A DNA stretch of 64,000 nt from Eremomyces bilateralis CBS 781.70 (taxonomy: Eukaryota > Ascomycota > Dothideomycetes > Eremomycetales > Eremomycetaceae). The DNA lies in assembly GCF_010015585.1 (NCBI RefSeq), contig NW_022985079.1, positions 248,001 through 312,000 of the forward strand, written 5' to 3'. The notes beneath the pieces were generated by a model that saw only the letters and a program-made list of their open reading frames with translations, was not told the origin of the DNA and did no database searches. Both the position numbers and the translations under genes were made by a program. Shown one piece after another: positions 32,886-43,688 of this stretch. The first letter of the stretch is position 1, and each line of letters opens with the position of its first letter.

Positions 32886-33249
32886 TTGGGATCCGCAACG
32901 AAGTGTCGTTGTATCAAAGAATTATATCGAGGGACCGGGAAATTTCTTAGGGCTGAAAAGTCGCGTTCAGGGATATCTCACGCTCATAGTAATAATTAAA
33001 GGGTTCGCGCTGTTCGCGCTTTGCCGTTTCCAGTTAACTGCTCATTCTCCCATGCAGCTTGCGGTCATCCAAATATCTTGATACTGTGTACTTCCATACT
33101 CTGGAAGCTGTTACTACATCCAACAATCCAGGGCGACATCAACGGTCGTTATAATTATTGAGGCGTCAAATCCCACCATCCAAGCACCGCATGCTTTGCC
33201 GCCGACAAACCGACCAAGTAACCTGCGATAGTGGGTTAACCTTCAGACC
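32886..33249. promoter_or_regulatory. Bidirectional promoter region of rcm1 and lsb6
   Basis: A 364-nt spacer separates the two divergent start codons. I see no additional gene. No shared site can be singled out by eye. Confidence 0.4.
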
Positions 33250-35585
33250 ATGCGCAAGTCGAGGCCTGCAACGTCTGGCTATGCCAGATTGAATCAAGCA
33301 GAAGAAGAATCCGACATCGTTGGAGATTCCGAAGACGATGATCCTTTCCGATCCCAAAAAACCATCTCACAATCGAACCGCCAATACACCCCAATTCAAC
33401 CACGTCGCCATGCACGAATGTCATCCGATGGCCCAAGAAGCGGACATCGACCAGGACATAGACATAGACGTAGCTCAGGCGTGGATATCAAGGCAATAAA
33501 CGCGAGGTTAGAACGATGGGCGGATGAAATTGCTTCCAAATTCAAGATCCGGAAAGATCGGGGGACATTGAACGAAGAACCGCTTGAAATCCAACATTCG
33601 GTGTTCCAGGCTCCAGACTGGATTCGACCGGCAGATGCGGAGACGCTTGAAACGCAGTACGATGATTCGAATACTCGCGTGAGCAAAGAGGTCTTCGATG
33701 GGGCGGTTGAAAGCGTGCAGATTGCTATCGAGCAGGGGGTACATCCGAAGTTGATTTCACAGGGAAGCTCTGGAAGTTACTTCGCAAGAACGGCGGAAGG
33801 GGAGATTGTTGGAGTCTTTAAACCCAAAGACGAAGAACCGTACGCTTCAAAGAATCCCAAATGGACCAAATGGATCCACCGAAACCTTTTCCCTTTCTTC
33901 TTCGGCCGAGCATGCCTCATCCCCAACCTTAGCTACGTATCCGAAGCGGCAGCATACGTCTTGGATATGCGGTTACACACGAACATCGTACCATACACGG
34001 ACATCGTCTCACTTTCTTCGAAATCATTCCATTACGACTATTGGGACCGAAGAGCTTTCTATAGGAGAAGGAAGGCCTTGCCGCATAAAGTGGGTAGCTT
34101 TCAATACTTCTTGACCGGATACAAGGACGCGACACGCTTCCTGAAGGAGAACCCCTGGCCCGACCAAAACAACTCCATGTTACGCTCCGGGACAGCGGTA
34201 AGGAAGAAGGAGAGGAAGCGGATCAGATGGACGGACGATTGCCGGCCAGGTGGTCGGCCAGACTCCGATGACGAAGACAACGTCGTACCGAATGGCCACG
34301 AACGGAACAACCGCGAGATATTTTGGAGTGAAGAGCTACAGCAATCTTTCCGCGAGCAACTAGAGAAACTCGTTATCCTCGACTACATTATGCGAAACAC
34401 TGATAGGGGATTGGACAATTGGATGATCAGAGTGGATCGCGAGTCTCAAACCGCTAGTATAGTAGCCGAGCCACCGAAAGAGAATGGCGCGACTCGACTC
34501 AGTGGTCTCTTTGATGATGATGAGCCGTACAAGAGGGAGGAACCTATGTCGGTGAACGGAATTACGACAGATTCCGAAACACCCGACGAGAAGGTCTCGG
34601 TATCAATAGGGGCGATCGACAACAGCCTTTCCTGGCCTTGGAAGCATCCTGATGCTGTAAGTTTGACAGCCATTGACAACGCTTTGTCCAAATCTAACCC
34701 AGTATTCAGTGGCGCAGCTATCCGTTTGGGTGGCTTTTCCTCCCCGTGTCGCTCATCGGACAGCCTTTTTCGGAGGCAACCCGCAAGCATTTCCTGCCAT
34801 TGCTTACCTCGAAGCAGTGGTGGGCCGAAACACAATTAGAATTGCGTAAATGTTTCATGCAAGATTCGGACTTCAAGGAGAGAATGTACGCTCGTCAGAT
34901 CGCGGTCATGAAAGGACAGGCTTGGAACGTCGTGGAGACTCTCAAAACCCCGGATCACGGTCCTCTTGAGCTAACACGGAGAGCGCGAGTCTGTGTTTGG
35001 GACGACCTTGTCGATGTCCCCGTGGCCATGCCGATGCGCCCGCCGTCTCCAGAGCAAAGCCGTAGAGTCCGACAGGTTCCTCGGCCTCGTTCGACCGAAG
35101 AGATCGATATTAGCGCCGCCTATGCGTCCGAACCGCAACCAGACCTTCTCGCATTCTCGTCGCCTGTTAGAAATGGAGAGAGTTCAAATCGATTCAACGT
35201 ATCCCGTCATTCTAGCTCGATGGATGTTCGAGAGAGCATGGAGAACAGCGACGGGCCCCTATCCCCTGCATCGGTCAATGTAATGGTTGGTGGTTCTCAA
35301 ACCAGAGAACAGAATGGGGACTACGGTTGGACTTCACGCTCCGCTCCATTCCGTCCTCGTCTGAGCTACGAAGGCCCTCGTCGGTCACGACATAGCCAAG
35401 ACAAGGGACGGCGGAAATTCTCATTCAGCAAGCGCGGCGGCGTTCCGGAATTTGCGAACCAGGACGACCTGGAAGGCGATTTGGGCTATGCGGCCAATGA
35501 AGACCTCGAAAGTCATCACAAGCAGGTGATTGTGGAGAGGCTAGAGACGGTGAAGAGCAAGAACCCTGTATTCAAATGGTGTTAA
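33250..35585 (+). CDS. lsb6: Type II phosphatidylinositol 4-kinase Lsb6
   Basis: Type II PI 4-kinase, making PI4P on vacuole, endosome and plasma membranes; the yeast protein also binds Las17 in endosome motility. Exons are 33250-34656 and 34710-35585, giving 760 residues. The kinase domain starts at about 165: LISQGSSGSYFARTAEGEIV, with FKPKDEEPYASKNPKW carrying the expected nucleotide-binding lysine. The catalytic segment DYIMRNTDRGLDNWMI is near 380, and AIDNSLSWPWKHPDAWRSYP spans the intron. The characteristic GWLFLPVSLIGQPFSE follows. Palmitoylated CCPCC-type cysteines of animal enzymes are not seen, as in other fungi. The N-terminal 100 residues and the C-terminal 200 are polar and disordered-looking, with many phosphorylatable Ser/Arg sites. 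Confidence 0.93.
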
Positions 35586-36234
35586 ATGGCAAGATGTAAC
35601 GGATACCTGTATCGGAACTGTATCGCCTCTTGGGCAACCGGATTGTATGGCGTCTCGTGGTTCGACTAGCTTGAGCGTGGAGCATCAGTCATGAATTCAA
35701 TGCACGTCCAGGCTATGGATTGGTGTGTCTTAGAGCAATATCTCCGAGATCTAGATTCAAAGATCAACCCCTTCGATTTGCGTCTTTGTCCTTGTGCAAA
35801 TTCAAGCATCTATCAATGTCCTTCAAATAAACTCTGATGGTTCACATCTCACCCACTTGTTTCGCGCGCCAGGTCTTGGGCCGTAGAAGAAGGAGATCAG
35901 AAGTGAATTCGCGGTCACCAATTTTCACTACGAAGGATGGGCGAATATTTTCCATTTCCCAATCACTCTTGATGCTTCCACTACTCACTATCCCCTATCC
36001 AATCACTTTTGACACTCCCACCACTCACTGTAAATTACCTTTCCCATTCTCTCATTCGCCCCTCTCACGCCAACCTTACATCAAACCGTACACTTCTCCT
36101 CTCAATAGTGTCTTATGGTCAATTTGCGATCATATCAGGCGAGATACCAACCTCGCTAACCGCACACAAAGGCAGACAAACCGAGTTCTGAGGAGCAATC
36201 AGATAGGAGCCGACAGAGTGAACGGTTAAGCTTA
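35586..36234. other. Intergenic; two-copy imperfect tandem repeat
   Basis: The left part is the lsb6 3' flank. At about 35958-36037 a 40-bp unit beginning CCAATCACT(C/T)TTGA occurs twice in tandem with several differences. The region is pyrimidine-rich and I see no gene. Confidence 0.35.
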
Positions 36235-36705
36235 TGACTAATGGTTTCACAAAAGGATCCCCAAACCCTGAACTCGACATGCAGGGTAGCCTTGACGGCA
36301 CGTTGGCGCGCACAGTTCAGACAACCGAAGATAAGATAAAGCGGTGGGTGGCCATATGGACAATCTACACTCACCTTGGATAATGGTATCAGTCTTCGCG
36401 ACGAGAACGACAGGTCCCGGAAAGAGATAGAGTTCCTCATAGGGGTGGTAGCCGGCAATATGCATGAGATGGAACGATTGCAAACGGGTCGGTAAATTGG
36501 ATTCTGACATGTCTCGCATTAAAGCAGATATAATCGAGCAGACCGAGGAGTAGCAGCGTCTTTACGAAGAGTCGAAGCGCCTCCAGGCCGTGATTTGGCG
36601 GAGCGGGTCGATTCTCAAGGATAAAACCGTGGAGTTAGCTGTGCATGAGCATGACCTGGAGCGGCTTCGGTCACTGAGTACCAAGGATCCTCAAGGCAGT
36701 TAGTG
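36235..36705 (+). pseudogene. Coiled-coil gene relic
   Basis: The plus strand retains coding-like fragments rich in charged heptads. They include NGISLRDENDRSRKEIEFLI, GNMHEMERLQTG, and QRLYEESKRLQAVIWRSGSI followed by LKDKTVELAVHEHDLERLRS. These read like one long coiled-coil protein, but the frame is no longer continuous and no start, splice pattern or full length can be supported. The family is unknown. It lies in a sparse 2-kb stretch between lsb6 and the SNF2 gene. Confidence 0.35.
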
Positions 36706-37703
36706 ATGACACACAGTGGGAATGGCTCTGGTTGTTGCAGGCTGACGGGCGCGTGAAGAATGGGGGGGATACCAAGATGTACCCTTCTCGGCACTAGGGA
36801 AAGTACCGTCTTCAGTCTCATGAAGCTGAAAGCTCTGAGCATGGTCAAAGGCGAGATCTCGTGTTAAAGGTCCCACTTCAGCGTATTAAGTTTCGAAAGC
36901 CAATATCCAGAAAATCGGGTTCGAGGCCTAGAACACCTATACATGTGACACGACATAAAACCTTTGTTTCCGCTACTTGGGTAGGCTTGGACAAACATAT
37001 CACGATCTTGATTCCGTGAGGTTAGTTTTAGCCTTTTCGGGGCGGTTTGGCGATTGCCATTTTTCCACTATGTGCACGTGCTAGGCTCCCAGGCTGTCAC
37101 GTGGCTGAATCTATGGTCGTCTGACTCAGCTATCTGCTAGACCAATCAGATTGCCGTCTCGCCTCTCTCCTTGGTGGCACATGACACAATAGTCAACTCG
37201 ACTGGAATCCATGGACTGCAAGGAACAGGAATACATAGAAGGGTGCCAAAGATTGTAGCAAAGTATACATAGTCAAATTCCACCATCTTGACGTGTCGCA
37301 TCGAGTGTACATCAATTTCATCCACACTCATCAAAGTGAGCCTATTCAGATTTTATTGAGAGCCGGCGCATCAGCGAAGTGAGGATGTCTGACGAGTGAT
37401 CGGAGCTATCTCATTATCTCGTGAAGAGCGGCATGCAAGATAGACGGATTGGAATGTGTTAACGTAGACTAGGCAGCATGAATCCTGCTCAGCTGCTTAA
37501 TCCTGCTGCTTTTCGTAAAAAGAGTGAGTGAAATATCCTTTCACCTGAATGACTGCTACGCCAGTGAAGGAGATCCACGCAAGACAGTCACCTTCGTTTT
37601 CTTCTACTGCAGGTCTCACTTCTTTTCGCATACATCATTCAAGTACCTACCGGTTCCCTTTTAATTCCCTGAGATCTTATTAAAGCAGCTGCCCTTCAAC
37701 CTG
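36706..37703. other. Intergenic, upstream of the SNF2-family gene
   Basis: No supportable gene. It should contain the promoter of the SNF2 gene. Two CACGTG palindromes are listed separately. Confidence 0.3.
37075..37103. promoter_or_regulatory. Paired CACGTG E-boxes
   Basis: Two CACGTG cores, at 37075-37080 and 37098-37103, 23 nt apart centre to centre and about 600 nt upstream of the SNF2-family start. The spacing of roughly two helical turns would allow bHLH dimers on the same face. Function is inference. Confidence 0.3.
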
Positions 37704-40700
37704 ATGCAATTCCCGGTGGTCATGGATCTCCCTTTGACGGACGCAAGGCGGTGGTCACACGTTCCGGAAGAAGAATCACTGTTGACTTCTGAATCCAAAG
37801 CTTCCACCCCGTCTTCGGCTTCCACTGAAGGGTCGCCTAGACATGTACCGCTGAGAATCGATCCTAGCCGACTCCTCAACCCCAAGAAATCACTTGGAGC
37901 ACCTACCGGCAATTCCGATGCTCCAGTGCAGGCATCCGCCACCCCGAGTCAGGATGCGAAGTTCGGCTCATTGATTGAACGCATGCACAATGTCGAAGCT
38001 CGAACCGAGCCGATTGCCAAGAAACGAAAGTTCAACGACGACGAAGCCGCTGAAACGACGTCAATTCGGACCAATGGCGCCAGCTCGGGGATTGTGGCAG
38101 ATCATTTAGCTAAGAAAGATATTGAAGCGAGATCCGCCCAAGGCATCGTGGACTTGACAGCAGGTAGGTATTTCGAAATCGACGAAATCGCCATGCTGAC
38201 TTCACCTAGAACCGGATGACGACGACGTGATTTTTGTGAGAGATAGTGGCAATGTTGAGGCCTGTCTCGGTGAGGTCGAGGCTCAGGTCAACGCCCACCA
38301 AATTCCTGCTCCAAAACCGGGTTTCGACCATCCAACCCATTGGCCTAGCATTCGGTGTGAACTAGTCCTCCAAAATACGACACAGCAAGCCAACGACTCC
38401 GTGATCCTCGTGAAGGATCACGCAAAGAATGTTTTTGGGCGACTAGATCATCGGACGGCGTCCGCACTCACACCCGCATTGCGGTCATCGGTCGGAATGA
38501 AACTGAGCGGCAAGCTTGCCGATCGGAAGCGTGTGCCGGGTGAGCAACGGGGAAGTCACACTTCAATGACCTTGAAAATCAAGGTTCAAGTGTTTGCGCC
38601 TCGAAAATATGCTAGTGCTATCGGGAAGTCGTTCAAGCAGAGAGGAATCCAATTGAAGAATCCGACACTCTCCGACCTTCGAAATCCGAATATTGACATT
38701 TTAAATCCCCACGAGGCAGCGAATTTAGGAGGCGTGTATGGAGCAACTGGATCTTCTGGAGCTACGGAATACCGAAGCGGATATCGTACCGCGGAGGAAG
38801 CTCGAAGTGATGTGTTCGACATCTTCGACAAACTTCCGTCCACCGACGAACTCCCCGAGACCGAGCAAGTGGCCGCTGTCATGACCCCACTCCTTAAGCA
38901 TCAAAAGCAGGCATTGACGTTCATGCTTCGCAGAGAGAGCAATGGAACCGATGGGTCACAGAACGGACTTGGCCTTTGGCAATACACCTATGCCGCAAAT
39001 GGGCAAGCGGTGTATCATCACCCCATCACCGGTAAGTGTAGAATTCGTGTTGGTGATAATCACTAACATATCCTGCAGGCTTCCAAACGTATACGAAACC
39101 TATCCCTGAGCGGGGAGGGGTCCTTGCCGATGTCATGGGCTTGGGTAAATCGTTGACTGTCCTCGCATTAATTGCAGCGACTTTGAACGATGCGAAGCTA
39201 TTCTCTCACAGTCCTCCGTTACGAACCTTAGAAAGACCCGTCTCGTGCAGGTCCAGGGCTACTCTTCTCGTCGTGCCGCTGAGTACGATTGCCACCTGGG
39301 AGATGCAGATCAAGTCCCATCTCGCTGATGGCACATTGACATACTGCCTGTATCACGGACCGAGCAGGGAAACAAATGTCCCGAGACTCGCAGACTACGA
39401 TGTCATCATCACCACGTATGGAACGCTTGGGACGGAAACATCTCGTAAGGCGAAGGCGATGAGCCCCCTGTTGGCGATCGACTGGTTTCGGGTGGCGCTG
39501 GATGAAGCCCACACGATCCGTCAAGCAACCACCAAACAGGCCCAAGCAGCGTGTGCTCTTCTCGCTGAACGACGATGGGCAGTGACCGGAACGCCGATCC
39601 AAAATCGTCTGGAGGACTTGGGCTCACTCCTCAAGTTTCTGCGAGTCGAGCCGTTTCAGAATCCTGGTGCCTTCAACACGTATCTCGTGGCGCCGTTTAA
39701 AAATGCGGATCCGGAAATTGTACCCCGTTTGAGGGCCTTGGTCAACGCAATCACCATTCGACGACTCAAAGACCGGATTAATCTGCCACCTAGGCACGAG
39801 AACAAGGTCTACCTTCATCTCGCCGATGACGAGCGATTAATCTATGAGAAATTCAGATACGAGGCGTCCGCAAGACTTTCGCACATCGCGACACGAGACA
39901 CGGCGAAGGCCTTAGGTGGAAGGAACTATTCGCATGTCTTGAGGGCCATTCTGCAGCTTCGACTTCTCTGTGTCCATGGGACCGATCTCCTATCGGAGCA
40001 AGACTTGAAACTTACCGATGGACATTCCGCCGAGAATGCGATCACCATCGACGAATACATGAAAGGTCTTGTCCCGGTGCAAGCCTACGAGATGTTCCAG
40101 ATGCTCACGGAAGTGGCCAACGACAGATGCGATATCTGCAGAAAGCGAGTTAGCGATGACGAAGAGGACGAGACAGAGGATGAAGAACGTGGAACCAAGG
40201 ACAACGACCTCATGGGATACATGACACCGTGCTACCATATCATCTGCTGCGATTGCGCCAATCCTTACATGCAAAGGATGTTTGCGCAGGGCGGACAGGA
40301 GGATATAAAAACATGCCATGTGTGCGATCGTGATATTGAGCTCAAGCTCTTCAAACTGTCGCGGAGTGGTTTCCACGAGTATCGCTATCCGTCGAGGGAT
40401 AACCGAGCCAGTGCGAAGCTCGCCAGACTGAAGGAGAAATATAAGGGCCCGCACACGAAGACCAAGGCTCTGCTTGCCTCGCTCCAGGAGAATCAGGAGC
40501 GGAGCAAGGCACGTCCTGACGAGGGTCCCATCAAGAGGTAGGGGGCTTTGATCGAATTGGAACCGTCAGCTAACATGTCTTGCAGTGTGGTCTTCACTTA
40601 CTGGACATCTCATATGGACCTCATCTCATTTGCACTCCAAGATAAAGGCATTCCGTTCGTTCGCCTCGATGGCAGTATGTCTCGGAAGAAGCGTGGCGAC

Positions 40701-41072
40701 GCCATCCAAGAATTCCAAGACGATCCGTCCATCGAAGTGTTCCTCATCTCCATCTCCGCGGGCGGCGTCGGTCTCAACCTCACAGCCGCCTGTCGCGTGT
40801 ACGTGATGGAGCCCCAATTCAACCCCGCGGCCGAAACCCAAGCCGTCGAGCGCGTCCACCGCCTCGGGCAGACCCGAGAGGTGGTCATCACCCACTTCAT
40901 CATCAAAGGCAGCATCGAGGAGAACATCCTGAAGCTGGCGGAGACGAAACGCGATCTGGCAGACCTCTCGATGAGCAAAAACGCGAAGCTGGACAAGACG
41001 GAGGTGATGGAGCAACGGTTGAAGAACCTCAAGGCGTTGTTTGGAGGGGCCAGCGCGCTGTCGTTTAAATGA
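37704..41072 (+). CDS. SNF2-family translocase with RING finger (Rad5/HLTF-like)
   Basis: DNA-dependent ATPase of the Rad5/Rad16/HLTF branch, 1075 residues. Exons are 37704-38163, 38210-39031, 39079-40537 and 40586-41072. The N-terminal 150 residues are disordered and include a basic AKKRKFNDDE stretch. The ATPase lobe begins TPLLKHQKQALTFML. The Walker A is GGVLADVMGLGKSLTV at about 442-457, with the DEAH-type box ALDEAHTIR and motif III TGTPIQNRLEDLGSLLKF. A C3HC4-like RING sits between the lobes: CDICRKRV near 777, an acidic insert, CYHIICCDCANPYMQRMF, and CHVCD near 839, suggesting ubiquitin-ligase activity. Lobe 2 has LISISAGGVGLNLTAACRVY and QAVERVHRLGQTREV near 998. The likely role is in DNA damage tolerance or chromatin remodelling; orthology to Rad5 itself is not proven. 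ATGs at 37704 and 37722 are both possible starts. It is convergent with irc3. Confidence 0.9.
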
Positions 41073-41323
41073 TCGGACGATCGGTGTTTTCTACAACGGG
41101 ACGATGCATGGAATTTACATAGCAAACTTGCTGACGTGGAACAATCTCCATGCACATGGATGGGCTCCTCGGAGATACGATGTATGGCTCACGGATGAAC
41201 GACTGGGAAGATTTAGCGACGATGGTCGCATATGGCATTGGTTTCAGGGCGTAATGGCATCACGCATTATACCAAGATAGATCATAATTGAATAATGACA
41301 GGGAGACCTTCCACTCCATTTAT

Positions 41324-43407
41324 CTAGCTTGCTGACATATTCAACGGGCCAACCTGCACCTTTTCCCGCGCCTGCAACTCCTTCCAACCCTCCTCCTTCG
41401 CCCGCACACGCGCGTGTTTGCGCTTCTCCCCCACCATTCGACCAAACCGCCCGCGCGCGCCAAACTTGATCTTCGTGATCATATCCGTGGCCGTCCCCTT
41501 CGTCATGCTGCCTTCCTTCAACTGATCATCTTTACCGCGAAACTTGTTCAGGAAGTCGATCTGCGCGGTACTGGCGGGCGCGCGCCGCCACGGTTGGGAT
41601 TTGCCGATGAACTGTCGCGTGAAGGTTTCTAATGCAAACGTGTCGGCGGCATGGACGGCGTCTTCGAAGGTGTCTGCGCGAGCGATCTCCCGAGGTCGAG
41701 CGTACGGCGATGTCGCCTTCTGACCGGGTCGGAAAGGAATCTTGAGCGTGTGCTTGACGATGAAACCGCTGGATGGCGGAGACTTTTCGATCGTGATGTA
41801 ATCCCCGTTCTGGGAGGCAAGGACATATCGATATTCACCCACATCTACCCAAGCATGTTGACTGATTGCGCGAATGTGTCTCTCCCCAGAAGTATCCTCA
41901 ATCAGGTCGCTCACGGAATCGTAGTCAATAAATCTAACTGATTTGGGAGTAGCGGAGCTGACAATGTTTGGCGCAGACTCGGTCTTTAGCTCCTGTTCAA
42001 ACTCTCGCTCTTTTTTCTCCCGTATGTCCTTAATTTGATCCATATCTGCACTTTCGAGCAGGATATTCGGATCAAGACCAAACAAGGTCGGAACGGTCAC
42101 GATCCCCGTCTTCAGAGACCCAACCATGTCGAGGATATGGCAGTTTTCCTTCCCAGGATGTAGTCGCATTCCCCGCCCGATCATTTGGACCAGCAGATTC
42201 CGTGATTTGGTCGGCCGTGCTAATATGATGCAATCGATATTTGGGATGTCCGTCCCTTCGGTGAACACACCGCAATTCACAAGAACCGGAAACTCTCCTC
42301 GTTTGAAACCATCCAGCCGCTCACTCCGGACACCCGCTCGTGTGTCGCCCGTGATAAACCTGGCATCGATGCCATGGTCGCGGAACGTCGCCGTGGTCTG
42401 TGAGACATGCTTTACGTCGACGCAGAACACCAAAGTGGACCGCCGATTTGTGGCTTTGGCAAGCCAGGACTTGACGGTGATTTCGTTCGCCTCGGGGGTG
42501 TTCACCGCTGGGGAGAGGGACGATGTAAGGAAGTCTCCACTCTTGGATGACTTGACGTGGGAGAGATCGACGTGCGTCTCGACGGTGGTGAATATGACAT
42601 TCGATAACCACTTGTCCTCGATCATGTCAACGTAATCCCTGAGCTGTCAGCTGGAATCTCACATGGGAGCGTGGTGCATACTTGTGGTAAACGATATGAT
42701 CGATGACCTCCCCTAGACGTATGCCGTCGAAGCGGGAGAACGTTGCGGACACTCCCACCAGTGCTGGCTTAACCTCCTGATCTGAACGGAGATCAAAGTG
42801 GTCCAAGACTTCCAAATATTTCGGGGCCACGATATGATGCGCCTCGTCGACGAGGATCAATTTGAATCGGGAAGGATCATATTTCTCTAACCGGTCGCCA
42901 GACGTTATGCTTTGCACTGAAGCAATAGTGATGTCCGCATGCCCTGTAGCATGGTTTGATCCCATCTCTATTTCGATGGTCCTGTCAGGGTACTGTCCTG
43001 TGCAGTGGCGAGCCGCTTGCTCCACCAACTCCCGGCGATGCGCCAGGATGAGAGTCTGGGATGCGACATCTTTGGAGGGGATCCGTTCAATGAGTTGGGT
43101 GAAAATAACCTGCCGCGCAACATCAGTATGTAGCTAGCACTATTAGATCGTAGAAACCAACTGTCTTTCCACTTCCCGTGGCCAAGGAGACACCGAGGCG
43201 CTGGTGTCCTTTCCTCAGGTAAGAGAGGACTGATTGAATGCATTCTTCCTGGTAGTCCCTAAGTTTGATAGCCGGTCCAGGTGATTTTAACAACGATGAA
43301 GACACTTGAGCTCCGGAAATCGTTCGAGTGGTTCGAACGTATTGCCAGTGCGGAAAATGTGGCAGTTGCTTTCTGCCAACGCCAAACGCTCGAGTGAGGA
43401 TATTCAT
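41324..43407 (-). CDS. irc3: Mitochondrial DNA branch-migration helicase Irc3
   Basis: SF2 helicase like yeast Irc3, which maintains mitochondrial DNA by unwinding branched structures. Exons are 43407-43162, 43109-42682 and 42638-41324, giving 662 residues. The N-terminus is basic and hydroxylated with no acids ([20 protein letters not shown]), fitting a mitochondrial presequence. Motif Q-like [18 protein letters not shown] is followed by Walker [10 protein letters not shown] at the exon 1 end, the helicase II motif [19 protein letters not shown] near 168, [23 protein letters not shown], and motif [16 protein letters not shown]. The first intron uses a GTTGGT donor. The basic C-terminal tail ([18 protein letters not shown]) is conserved-looking. 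It is divergent from the Rrn5-like gene with 281 nt between starts and convergent with the SNF2 gene. Confidence 0.92.
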
Positions 43408-43688
43408 AGGACACCTTCAAACGGAATATGTGAGACCATCACCTAACCATTAACATTACGAGCATCAGACTCATCCCGTCTTTAAACTGTACATTTATGA
43501 CTTTGCTGTTCAAAAGTACCTGTTCTTATTGTTCATGTCCTGATGATCAATCTGATCTGAACAATTGAAGACGGTCGATTCGTTCTCCACTTATTCGCGC
43601 AACGCGTGTCAGCGAACCAATCACAGCTGATCGCATCTGATATCAACTTTTTCCAACGATCTCCCCCTCATCAAACATTCCTCAGATC

